Shown here piece after piece: positions 8,600 to 16,004 of a stretch of DNA of 22,364 nt. Under the pieces are notes generated by a model. It was not told the DNA's origin, searched no databases, and saw only the letters and a list, made by a program, of their open reading frames with translations. Both the position numbers and the translations under genes were made by a program. How positions within the stretch are numbered: position 1 is the stretch's first letter; every line of letters starts with the position of its first letter. Where the stretch lies: positions 1-22,364 of the forward strand of contig DASXTS010000024.1 of NCBI GenBank assembly GCA_036505275.1, read 5' to 3'. This DNA comes from DASXTS01 sp036505275. GTDB lineage: Bacteria; Actinomycetota; Actinomycetes; Mycobacteriales; Pseudonocardiaceae.

Positions 8600-8884
8600 G
8601 TGGATGAGCAGGTCGTCGAGCGGGTGCGTGAGGTGGTCGCCGCGATCCCGGCCGGACGGATACTCGCCTACGGCGACGTCGCCGCGCGGGCCGGTCTGCG
8701 GTCGGCCCGCCTGGTCGGACGGATCATGGCCGAGGACTCGGCCGACCTGCCCTGGCACCGGGTGCTGCGCGCCGACGGAACGGCAGCACCCCACCTGGCG
8801 AGGGAGCAGTTGGCCAGGCTGCGAGCCGAGGGCGTGCTCGCGGTCGACGGCCGGGTGCCGATGTCCCGGTACCGGGCGCCATAG
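8600..8884 (+). CDS. Alkyltransferase-like (ATL) DNA-lesion recognition protein
   Basis: About 94 residues matching the DNA-binding domain of O6-methylguanine-DNA methyltransferases: IPAGRILAYGDVAARAGL, RLVGRIM, then LPWHRVLRADG. The active methyltransferase motif is PCHRV; here the cysteine is Trp (PWHRV), the mark of ATL proteins. These bind O6-alkylguanine and hand it to nucleotide excision repair instead of reversing it. Length and position match M. tuberculosis Rv3204. The GTG at 8600 follows GGGCAGG by about 9 nt; an upstream GTG at 8582 would add six residues and abut inverted repeat A1. It is divergent from adnA, and the kinase gene follows 41 nt downstream. Confidence 0.88.
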   Translation: MDEQVVERVREVVAAIPAGRILAYGDVAARAGLRSARLVGRIMAEDSADLPWHRVLRADGTAAPHLAREQLARLRAEGVLAVDGRVPMSRYRAP

Positions 8885-8925
8885 CCACCGGTTTTGCCGG
8901 CACCGGTCATGGGAATACCGCGGTC

Positions 8926-10296
8926 GTGCAAATGCTGCTTGGCGGCCGCTACCAGCTCGGGACCCGCATCGCGGCCGGCGGCATGTCCACCGTCTACCGG
9001 GCCTGGGACGTCGTGATGCAGCGGGCGGTCGCCGTCAAGCGGTACCCGCCGACCGAGGACGGCGTGCCGGTGCGGATGCCCTACGAGGCCCGCATGCTGG
9101 CGGCGCTGTCGCACCCCGGGCTGGTCGCGGTGTACGACGCCGGCACCGACGGCGAGCAGCCGTACCTGGTACTGGAGCTGATCGACGGGCCGACCCTGCG
9201 CGGGCGCCTGGCGAGCGGGCCGCTGACCCCGGACGAGGTGCGCACCATCGGCGCGCGGTTGGCCGACACCCTGGCCTACGTGCACGCCAGTGGCGTGATC
9301 CATCGCGACGTCAAGCCGTCCAACGTGCTGCTGGACGCCGAGGGCGCGCCGTACCTTGCCGACTTCGGCATATCCGTGCCGCTGCACGGCGCCGGGCTGA
9401 GCCCGGACGGGCGGTTCTTCGGCACCGCCGGCTACCTCGCCCCTGAGCAGGTGCTCGGCGGCGAGAGCGGCCCGGCCGTCGATATCTACGCGCTCGGCCT
9501 GGTGCTGCTGGAATGCCTGACCGGGCACGCGGAGTACAGCGGGAGCGACGTTGCGGCGGCGCTGGCACGGCTGAGCAGGGCGCCGCACATCCCCGAGGAC
9601 ACCCCGCCGGAGCTGGCCAGCCTGATCGCCGCGATGACGGCCCGCGAGCCGGCGCACCGCCCCGCTGCCGCCGACTGCGCCGCCGTGCTGCGGGCCACGG
9701 CGACATCCACGCCGGTGCCGTCGCTCCTGCCGATACCGCCACAGCCGCCGCCGATGACGTCACGGCCACCCCCGGCCACCGCTCCGGTACCGGTCCCCCG
9801 GCCGAGGCCACGGTCGAGGCCACGGTCGAAGCCACGGTCGAAGCCACGGTCGAAGCCACGGTCGAAGCCACGGTCGAGGCCACGACGGTCCGCGCACCCC
9901 GCGCCGACCATGACCGCCGCGCTCTCCCGCCGTCGGCTGTCCGAGCGCCTAGCGTTCGTCACCGCCGTCGGCATCACCGCCGCAGCGGCCGTGATCGGGG
10001 TGCTTCTGCTCGGCGGCGTCCGGCCGGCCGGGACGACGGCCCGGCTCGACTCGGCTCCCCCGCCGGTTGTGGTGGCGACCGTGCCAGACCGGCACGGTGA
10101 GCCGCCGCGCACCGAGGCCGCCCCGGATACGGCCATCGAGGCCGTCGCCCAGCGCGAACGTGCGCCGTCCGAACCGGCGTCTGCCGAGCCCGGCGGCAAT
10201 AGCGGTCAGAGCGGTCAGAACGGTCAGGACGGTCAGGGCGGCTATGGCGGTGGGTCGGGCCAAGGCAAGAAGGGCAAGAAGTCCGGCCGCGGGTGA
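8926..10296 (+). CDS. Transmembrane Ser/Thr protein kinase (PknB-like, no PASTA domains)
   Basis: 456 residues. The kinase domain has a glycine loop (about 15-22), Lys38 in VAVKRY, HRDVKPSN (126-133), DFG (146-148) and GTAGYLAPE (166-174), so it appears active. A Pro-rich stretch (264-296) and an Arg/Lys-Ser-Pro repeat (about 296-319) form the juxtamembrane linker, followed by a single transmembrane helix (about 343-363). The extracellular part is about 90 residues and ends in a Gly/Gln/Asn tract and a KKGKK basic tail, with no PASTA repeats. GTG 8926 is used; ATG 8932 is an alternative. Its presence between ATL and TIGR02569 is an insertion relative to M. tuberculosis. Substrates are unknown. 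Confidence 0.92.
   Translation: MQMLLGGRYQLGTRIAAGGMSTVYRAWDVVMQRAVAVKRYPPTEDGVPVRMPYEARMLAALSHPGLVAVYDAGTDGEQPYLVLELIDGPTLRGRLASGPLTPDEVRTIGARLADTLAYVHASGVIHRDVKPSNVLLDAEGAPYLADFGISVPLHGAGLSPDGRFFGTAGYLAPEQVLGGESGPAVDIYALGLVLLECLTGHAEYSGSDVAAALARLSRAPHIPEDTPPELASLIAAMTAREPAHRPAAADCAAVLRATATSTPVPSLLPIPPQPPPMTSRPPPATAPVPVPRPRPRSRPRSKPRSKPRSKPRSKPRSRPRRSAHPAPTMTAALSRRRLSERLAFVTAVGITAAAAVIGVLLLGGVRPAGTTARLDSAPPPVVVATVPDRHGEPPRTEAAPDTAIEAVAQRERAPSEPASAEPGGNSGQSGQNGQDGQGGYGGGSGQGKKGKKSGRG
9808..9879 (+). repeat. Six 12-bp tandem repeats in the kinase juxtamembrane linker
   Basis: Six copies of CCACGGTCGAAG or CCACGGTCGAGG run without gaps. They encode a P-R-S-K/R tetrapeptide repeat rich in positive charge just before the membrane helix. 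Confidence 0.93.
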
Positions 10297-10314
10297 GGCA
10301 CGCCGGTCACGCCG

Positions 10315-11154
10315 TCACACCAGCTGGCGGACGAGCTTGGCGACGCGATCGAGTCCGACCAGCGACTCCGGTGTCGACCGCGGGTGCAACGCGTGCGCCG
10401 CGAGCCGGAACAGCAACGCGCGCAGTAACGACTGCGGCCACTGGGCCAGCTCGGCCCATCGGTTGATCAGGTTGTCGTCCCCGCCACCCCAGGCCAGCGC
10501 GTCCACCACGATCACCGCGGCGGCCCACTCCGGTGGCCGCCAATAGGGGTTGAAGTCGATCACTGCGGGCGGCGCGTTGCCGGCGAAGAGCACGTTGCCG
10601 AACAGGTCGCCGTGCACGATCTGCGGTCGCAACCCGTTGACCGGCCGGCGCGCGGCGGCAAGCTCGCGGAACTGCGCGCCGCCGCCGGCCTCGTCCAGCG
10701 CCGGCTGCTCCTCGCCCCAGGCCGCCCGGTCGGCGAGCGCCCACACGTCGCAGCGATTGGCCAGGAACCGGGGCTGCGGCAGGTGCGCGGTGGCTCGGTG
10801 CAGCCGCAGTGACACGGCCACCACCTCGTCATGCCGCGGCTCGCTCCGGCCGGCGACGTAACGCGCCGCCGACCACCCGGCCACGACCCACCGGCCATCC
10901 GACGAGCGCAGCGGCCTGGCCAACCGCACGCCGTCCACCCGCAGGGCGTCCAGCGTCTGCGCCACCCACGCCGCCTCGGCCGGGCTCGGCACCGGCTTGA
11001 GCACCACCTCGCCGGCCCGCCACAACGGGCCGGTGCCGGCGTCGCCGGACAACGGGCGCAGCTGCTCCGCCCCGACCCCGAACGCCGCGCACACATGTTG
11101 CGGTGGCGCCGGGCCATCCGTGGTCACGGCCGAGCACGCTACCCCCTCCGTCAT
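10315..11154 (-). CDS. TIGR02569-type actinobacterial phosphotransferase-like protein
   Basis: About 279 residues, matching the position of Rv3205c in M. tuberculosis. APPQHVCAAFGV and WRAGEVVLKPV at the N-terminus fit the TIGR02569 family. VHGDLFGNVLF (180-190) is the aminoglycoside/choline kinase-like catalytic loop and VIDFNPYWR (198-206) the metal-binding segment, with Asp-Phe-Asn. This suggests phosphotransfer to a small molecule, but no substrate is known to me. ATG 11154 has GGAGG close upstream; GTG 11127 is an alternative. A longer reading to 11262 adds repetitive, probably non-coding sequence. It is convergent with the kinase gene, with an 18-nt gap and no evident terminator. Confidence 0.8.
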   Translation of the reverse strand: MTEGVACSAVTTDGPAPPQHVCAAFGVGAEQLRPLSGDAGTGPLWRAGEVVLKPVPSPAEAAWVAQTLDALRVDGVRLARPLRSSDGRWVVAGWSAARYVAGRSEPRHDEVVAVSLRLHRATAHLPQPRFLANRCDVWALADRAAWGEEQPALDEAGGGAQFRELAAARRPVNGLRPQIVHGDLFGNVLFAGNAPPAVIDFNPYWRPPEWAAAVIVVDALAWGGGDDNLINRWAELAQWPQSLLRALLFRLAAHALHPRSTPESLVGLDRVAKLVRQLV

Positions 11155-11462
11155 CCCCTCCGTCGGCCCTTTCGGCGCACGGAACGCGGCCGCCCGCCGC
11201 GGCGTCGCCCGCAACGTCTCCCGCAGCGTCGTCCACAGCGTCGTCCACAGCATCGCCCGCATCGGCGCCCGCCGCGTGAACGCAACAGCCGCGTGAACGC
11301 GACAGCAGTCAGGTCTGCGACGGCCGCGACTTGAATAACGTCGCGTTCATGCGCCGGAGGCGGCCGGCCAGTCCAGCGAGCCACCGACCCGGCCTGTGGA
11401 CAACTGCGCCTGCCTGTGGATAGCGATTTGAGCACTGGCGCGGATTCGGCCATTGTTCCGGC
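11155..11462. other. Divergent intergenic region with short repeats and inverted repeat B1
   Basis: About 308 bp between divergent starts. It holds two exact copies of the 12-bp unit CAGCGTCGTCCA (11224-11247) with a third degenerate copy, two 18-bp near-identical segments at 11271 and 11288 (period 17) containing CGCGTGAACGC, and the B1 inverted repeat. No gene is supported here and I see no convincing -35/-10 pair. Confidence 0.6.
11290..11353. repeat. Imperfect 22-nt inverted repeat (element B1) upstream of the DUF559 gene
   Basis: Arms 11290-11311 and 11332-11353 match at 17 of 22 positions around the uninterrupted core TGAACGCGAC, with a 20-nt loop. The same geometry and core recur at 12350-12413 on the other side of the DUF559 gene. 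Confidence 0.75.
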
Positions 11463-12356
11463 ATGGGGGTTATCACCGGACCATTTCGGGGGTCGGAAGC
11501 CGTACAGGATGGGCTGGTCACCCGCGGCGAGCTGTTCGGGCCGAACTACCTTCGCCTGTTTCCCGACATTTACCTGCCGAAGGCCGGCACACTGAGCCTG
11601 TCGATCAGGTCAATGGCCGCATATCTGCTGGTCGAACTGTACGGCGTCCTGGTCGGCTACTCGGCAGCGGAGTTGCTCGGTGCGTCGTGCGCACCGCGGG
11701 ACGCCGACGCGGAGGTTGGCGTACCCGGCAGGTCACTTCGAGATCAGCCAGGACTTCGAGTACACCGTGACCGGCTGGCGGACGACGAGATCACCGAGGT
11801 CATGGGCATGCTGGTGACTACACCGAAGCGCACAGCATACGACTTGGCGCGTTGGCTCCAGCTGCACGAGGCGGTGGTGGCCGTCGACGCTCTGGCCAGG
11901 ATCGGCCGTTTCCAGCCGTCGGAGATCTTGAGCATTCGCGAGCGATATCCGCGAGCTCGCTGGCGATGCCGGGTGCCGGGTGTTGTCGGCTTGGCCGATC
12001 GTGGTGCCGAATCGGTGATGGAGACCCGCTGTCGACTGGTCCTCATACAGCGCGGGTTGCCACGGCCGACTACGCAGTACAGGGTGCGCGACGCCACGGG
12101 CCGGATTGTCGCCAGGCTGGATATGGCATACCCGGGCCGCCGGGTAGGCGTGGAGTTCGATGGCCGGCCCCACCGTGACGGCGCGCAGGCCGCCAGGGAT
12201 CAGCGACGGGACAACGCCCTGGCCGCTATGGGCTGGGTCGTGCTGCGCTTCGGCACGGACGACGTGCTTCGGCGGCCGGACGAGCTGGCGCAACGTGTGC
12301 GCGACACCCTCGCGGTACGCCGGACGGCCGGATTCCGGGCCCAATCGGTCGCGTGA
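11463..12356 (+). CDS. DUF559 (Vsr/restriction-endonuclease-like) protein
   Basis: 297 residues. The N-terminal part (EAVQDGLVTRGEL, LFPDIYLPKAG, GYSAAELLGA, LVTTPKRTAYDLARW) resembles the AbiEi-like N-terminal region seen in actinobacterial DUF559 proteins. The C-terminal part holds ESVMETRCRLVL (183-194), RLDMAYP (218-224, D220), VGVEFDG (228-234, E231/D233), a nearby His237, RDQRRDNALAAMGW (245-258) and VLRFG. This is the PD-(D/E)xK layout of DUF559/Vsr-like nucleases, so DNA cleavage is predicted but unproven. ATG 11463 has no clear ribosome binding site. By eye its third codon positions look less G/C-rich than its neighbours, and it is absent from the mycobacterial block, so it may be acquired. 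It is bracketed by palindromic elements B1 and B2. Confidence 0.85.
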   Translation: MGVITGPFRGSEAVQDGLVTRGELFGPNYLRLFPDIYLPKAGTLSLSIRSMAAYLLVELYGVLVGYSAAELLGASCAPRDADAEVGVPGRSLRDQPGLRVHRDRLADDEITEVMGMLVTTPKRTAYDLARWLQLHEAVVAVDALARIGRFQPSEILSIRERYPRARWRCRVPGVVGLADRGAESVMETRCRLVLIQRGLPRPTTQYRVRDATGRIVARLDMAYPGRRVGVEFDGRPHRDGAQAARDQRRDNALAAMGWVVLRFGTDDVLRRPDELAQRVRDTLAVRRTAGFRAQSVA

Positions 12357-12413
12357 AAGCGACGCCAGTCAGCCCCATGACGCGGGCATCGTGACTGACG
12401 TCGCGTTCACGCG
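12350..12413. repeat. 22-nt inverted repeat (element B2) at convergent gene ends
   Basis: Arms 12350-12371 and 12392-12413 match at 20 of 22 positions, with a 20-nt loop. The TGA stop of the DUF559 gene (12354-12356) lies in the left arm, and the moeZ stop is 38 nt beyond the right arm. It may act as a bidirectional terminator, although there is no T-tract, or be a dispersed repeat. Confidence 0.88.
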
Positions 12414-12450
12414 CGAAATGAGACGCCCCGGTGAGCGCCTCAGTAGACGC

Positions 12451-13614
12451 TCAGTACGTGGGCAGCGACGGATCGACGTCGCGAGCCCAGCCGAGGACGC
12501 CGCCGCCGACGTGCACCGCGTCCCGGAAGCCGGCGGCGTGCAGCGCGGCGAGGGCCTCGGCGGAGCGGGCGCCGGTCCTGCAGTGCAGCACGATGGGCCG
12601 GTCCTGGGGCAGCTCGGCGAGGGCCTCACCGGAGAGGATGCGGTCCTTCGGGATGAGCACGGAGCCGGGTATCCGGACGATCTCGAACTCGTGCGGCTCG
12701 CGCACGTCGACGAGCATGAAGTTGTCGCCGGCGTCGAACTTGGCCTTGAGCTCGCGGGGCGTGATCGTCGCACCAACCGCGGCGTTGGCAGCCTCGTCGG
12801 ACACCACGCCGCAGAAGGCCTCGTAGTCGATCAGCTCGGTGACCGGCTTGGCCTCGGGGTCGCGACGGATCCGGATGGTGCGGTAGCTCATCTCCAACGC
12901 GTCGTAGACCATGAGCCGGCCGAGCAGTGGCTCGCCGATGCCGGTGATCAGCTTGATCGCCTCGGTGACCATGATCGAGCCGATGGAGGCGCACAGCACA
13001 CCGAGCACGCCGCCCTCCGCGCAGGACGGCACCATGCCGGGCGGCGGCGGTTCCGGGTAGAGGTCGCGGTACTGCGGCCCGTGCTCGGCCCAGAACACCG
13101 ACACCTGGCCCTCGAACCGGAAGATCGAACCCCAGACGTAGGGCTTGCCGAGCAGCACGCACGCGTCATTGACCAGGTAGCGGGTGGCGAAGTTGTCGGT
13201 GCCGTCGAGGATCAGGTCGTAGTCGCCGAAGATGTCAAGGACGTTGGACGAGTCCAGCCGCTCGTCGTGGATCCGCACCTCGACCAGCGGGTTGACCTCG
13301 CGGATGGAGTCGTGCGCCGACTCGGCCTTGGGCCGGCCGATGTCGCTCTGGCCGTGGATGATCTGGCGCTGCAGGTTGGACTGGTCGACCACGTCGAAGT
13401 CCACGATCCCGAGCGTGCCGACGCCGGCGGCCGCGAGGTACAGCAGCGCGGGGCTGCCGAGCCCACCGGCCCCGACGACCAGCACCTTGGCGTTCTTCAG
13501 CCGCTTCTGCCCATCCATCCCGACGTCCGGGATGATCAGGTGTCGGCTGTAGCGGGCGACCTCTTCGCGGGTCAGCCCCGTGGCGGGCTCCACCAGTGGT
13601 GGCAAGGCCGGCAT
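12451..13614 (-). CDS. moeZ: MoeZ/MoeB-type adenylyltransferase-sulfurtransferase
   Basis: 387 residues from ATG 13614, which has GAGGAG 7 nt upstream. The N-terminal ThiF/E1-like domain has the nucleotide loop VVGAGGLGSP (46-55), DFDVVDQSNLQRQ (72-84) and the GTDNFATRYLVND segment (138-150). The C-terminal rhodanese domain carries the active-site loop HCRTGARS with Cys345. Such proteins adenylate the C-terminal glycine of ubiquitin-like sulfur carriers (MoaD, CysO) and transfer sulfur to them, serving molybdopterin and cysteine synthesis. It corresponds to M. tuberculosis Rv3206c (moeB1). It is the last gene of a probable operon with DUF3152 (82-nt gap). No truncation or missing motif is seen. 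Confidence 0.95.
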   Translation of the reverse strand: MPALPPLVEPATGLTREEVARYSRHLIIPDVGMDGQKRLKNAKVLVVGAGGLGSPALLYLAAAGVGTLGIVDFDVVDQSNLQRQIIHGQSDIGRPKAESAHDSIREVNPLVEVRIHDERLDSSNVLDIFGDYDLILDGTDNFATRYLVNDACVLLGKPYVWGSIFRFEGQVSVFWAEHGPQYRDLYPEPPPPGMVPSCAEGGVLGVLCASIGSIMVTEAIKLITGIGEPLLGRLMVYDALEMSYRTIRIRRDPEAKPVTELIDYEAFCGVVSDEAANAAVGATITPRELKAKFDAGDNFMLVDVREPHEFEIVRIPGSVLIPKDRILSGEALAELPQDRPIVLHCRTGARSAEALAALHAAGFRDAVHVGGGVLGWARDVDPSLPTY

Positions 13615-13696
13615 CGTCGAACTCCTCACGCGGTACGGCGGCGTCTACCGAGGTGCAACGTCGGCCGTCGCCGGGTTCTTCCAGCGTCCGGCCGGG

Positions 13697-14947
13697 CTAG
13701 CCGTCCCGGATGGGATACGGCCATGGGTTGACCTGGCACACCTTGCCGTCGGCCGGCATGTTGTCGGTGCCGAGGGCGGCGAGGTAGTCGTTTGCGACCC
13801 CCCAGGTCTGCTGCATCATGATCGGCGCAAGGGCGCCGTTCTCGAGGCAGGGCAGGTGGCTGAAGCCCAAGCCGTGCCCGACCTCGTGGTTGACCACGTA
13901 CTGCTGGTAGGCGACCACGTTGCCCTGGAAGGCCACCGCGCCGCGCTCCCAGCGGGCCACGTTCAGCACGGTGCGGCCGCTGCGCCAGCACGAGGCATCG
14001 TACTGGATCTTGAATCCGCAGCTGGCGCGGGCGGTCTGCTGGGACACCAGCGTGATCCTGATCCGCGGCACGCCCGAGTCGACCCGCTGGAACGCGTACT
14101 TGCCGCTGCCGATCCAACTCTTCGGGTTGGCCAGGGTGGCCACGACGGTCTGCGCGTAGCCATCCGGGCCACCGGGCAGCTGCAACCCGTTCTCGATCTC
14201 GATGGTGTATGTGAAGAGCTCGCCGGTCCCGATCGGAGACGTCGTGCCGGGCAGCACGGTGAACGTGCCGGTGCCGCGCTCGGTGAACGGGCCGCCGGCC
14301 GGCAGCTCGGCGGCCGCCTTGGCCTCGGCGTACCTCGGGTTGTCGGCCGGGTTGGGCACCAAGGGCGTCGTCGGCGCCACGGTTGGCTCGACGGTGCTGC
14401 CCGGCGAGGCACTCGACGGGGCCGGGGTTGGCCGGGCGTTCAGGCCGACCGGCAGCGTCAATGGCAGCGTCGGCAGCCTCGGCAGAGTCAGCGGCCCGCC
14501 CGCATCCAACAGGGCCAGCGCGGTGAGCACGGCCAGCACCGGCAGCGCGTAGGCCCGCCAGCCGTAGAAACGGACGAACCCGACGAGGCCCCGGCGGCGT
14601 GGCCGCGGCCGCTTCCGCTCGCCGCCGGGACGCCTCGCCCCGGCCTCCTCGGCGGCTGGGTCCCGAGCCGATTGCAGCGGCCGCCCGGCGTTGCGCCGGC
14701 CGTCCGCCCGGTCGCGCCGCTCGGCCTGCGGTGGCCCAACCATCCGCCGTGGCTCATTACCCCGCCATGGCCCGTCCACCCGCCGTGGCCGGTCCACCCG
14801 CGCTGGCCCGTCGACCCGCTGTGGCCGGTCGACGCGCGGCGACCGTGGTTGCGGTACGTGCACGTCGGTGGCGCCGCCACCTCGCTGCCGCACCGGCCGG
14901 GTCACCGCGACAGACTGCCATATGTTGTGGTCCCCGTGCCCGATCAC
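13697..14947 (-). CDS. DUF3152 membrane-anchored protein with a zinc-metalloprotease motif
   Basis: About 416 residues. A basic cytoplasmic N-terminus with 18-bp RVDRPx/RVDGPx repeats (about 39-62) leads to a transmembrane helix (about 132-149). A Pro/Thr/Ser-rich stretch precedes the DUF3152 domain (for example GTFTVLPGT, CGFKIQYDASCW). Near the C-terminus NHEVGHGLGFSH gives HExxHxxGxxH (about 355-365), the zinc site of metzincin-like proteases, followed by ENGALAPIMMQQ, which resembles a Met-turn. An extracytoplasmic zinc protease is therefore inferred. It is the homologue of Rv3207c. GTG 14947 gives a 4-nt overlap with the upstream hydrolase stop, suggesting translational coupling; GTG 14950 is equally possible. 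Confidence 0.88.
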   Translation of the reverse strand: MIGHGDHNIWQSVAVTRPVRQRGGGATDVHVPQPRSPRVDRPQRVDGPARVDRPRRVDGPWRGNEPRRMVGPPQAERRDRADGRRNAGRPLQSARDPAAEEAGARRPGGERKRPRPRRRGLVGFVRFYGWRAYALPVLAVLTALALLDAGGPLTLPRLPTLPLTLPVGLNARPTPAPSSASPGSTVEPTVAPTTPLVPNPADNPRYAEAKAAAELPAGGPFTERGTGTFTVLPGTTSPIGTGELFTYTIEIENGLQLPGGPDGYAQTVVATLANPKSWIGSGKYAFQRVDSGVPRIRITLVSQQTARASCGFKIQYDASCWRSGRTVLNVARWERGAVAFQGNVVAYQQYVVNHEVGHGLGFSHLPCLENGALAPIMMQQTWGVANDYLAALGTDNMPADGKVCQVNPWPYPIRDG

Positions 14948-15933
14948 CACATGCCGCTGTCCACGGCTTCGATCATGCCGAGCACCGCGCGGGCCACCGG
15001 CTCAGGCCGCTCCATCTGCGCCACGTGCCCGGTGCCTGGCAGGATCAGCAGCCGGCCACGGTCGATCAAGCGGGCGGTCCGCGGCGCCTTACGGACGCTG
15101 ACCAGCCTGTCCTCGGCGCCCCACACCACAAGGGTCGGGGCGGTGATCCGGCGGGCCATCGCCCACAGCGAGTTCGGCCGGCGCACCAACCAGGACTTCA
15201 GCAGGCCGACCGTCGACCGGTTCAGCGCGGCACGCGCCCATGGCATGGCCATCCGCTCGGCGGCCTCCGCCTCGAACGCGGCGATCCGCCACCGCGGGAC
15301 CTCATCCGGAGACGCGAAGCACAGCCGGATGAGCTGGTCGGTGCGCTGCTCCGGGGTGAGCGCGGCCAGTGCGCGCCTGACCGGTACTCCGACCACGGGC
15401 AGGAACGCCAGCGGCAGCCGCGGATCGGAGGTGCGCGACGGGTAGGGCCGCAGGTCGGGCACGGCCGGGGAAACCAGGGTGAGGGTACGCACCAGATCCG
15501 GCCGGCCGGCGGCCACCATCATCGAGATGGCACCGCCCATCGAGTTGCCGAACAGGTGCACCGGCCCGGCGCCGAGCCCGTCGACGAACCTGGTCACCGT
15601 GGCGGCGTGGGCCTCCATGGTGTATTCGTAGCCGCGCGGTGGCTCGCTGCGGCCGAAGCCGGGCAGGTCGACGATGAGCCCGCGGGTCCGCCCGGCCAGC
15701 AGTCCGGCCAGCTCCGTCCAGTTGGTCGACGAGCCGCCGAGGCCGTGCACGTACACCGCGGCGACCGCGTCCTGCCCAGCTCCGTCGACCTCGCGGACGT
15801 GCAACCGAACGCCGCCGGACTCCACGATCCGCCCAGGCCACTCGGTCACCTCGCCGTCCAGCGACGGCAGTTGCCCGCTGAACAGCGGCGCGGCGTGGTG
15901 GCCGCGCGTCGCGGCCGCCACATCCCGACCCAT
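14944..15933 (-). CDS. Alpha/beta-hydrolase fold protein
   Basis: About 329 residues from ATG 15933; the frame is open to 15999 and an internal GTG start is possible, so the N-terminus is uncertain. In numbering from 15999, the oxyanion turn is VHGLGGSSTNW (84-94), the nucleophile elbow GNSMGG has Ser153, the acid is Asp297 in VWGAEDRLVS, and the base His325 is in PGTGHVAQMERPE. The triad is complete. The substrate cannot be assigned; esterase, lipase or C-C hydrolase are all possible. It overlaps DUF3152 by 4 nt at its 3' end and lies 71 nt after the ku stop, so ku, hydrolase, DUF3152 and moeZ may be co-transcribed. Confidence 0.87.
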   Translation of the reverse strand: MGRDVAAATRGHHAAPLFSGQLPSLDGEVTEWPGRIVESGGVRLHVREVDGAGQDAVAAVYVHGLGGSSTNWTELAGLLAGRTRGLIVDLPGFGRSEPPRGYEYTMEAHAATVTRFVDGLGAGPVHLFGNSMGGAISMMVAAGRPDLVRTLTLVSPAVPDLRPYPSRTSDPRLPLAFLPVVGVPVRRALAALTPEQRTDQLIRLCFASPDEVPRWRIAAFEAEAAERMAMPWARAALNRSTVGLLKSWLVRRPNSLWAMARRITAPTLVVWGAEDRLVSVRKAPRTARLIDRGRLLILPGTGHVAQMERPEPVARAVLGMIEAVDSGMW

Positions 15934-16004
15934 CGTCACCCGATGAGGATGCCTTGCGGCCGTGCGCACCGCGATCCGCGGGCCTATCGCGCCGCGCAAG
16001 TGGG

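Noticed and set aside
10297..10314. Terminator between the convergent kinase and TIGR02569 genes
   Set aside because: The gap is only 18 nt and shows no convincing stem or T-tract.
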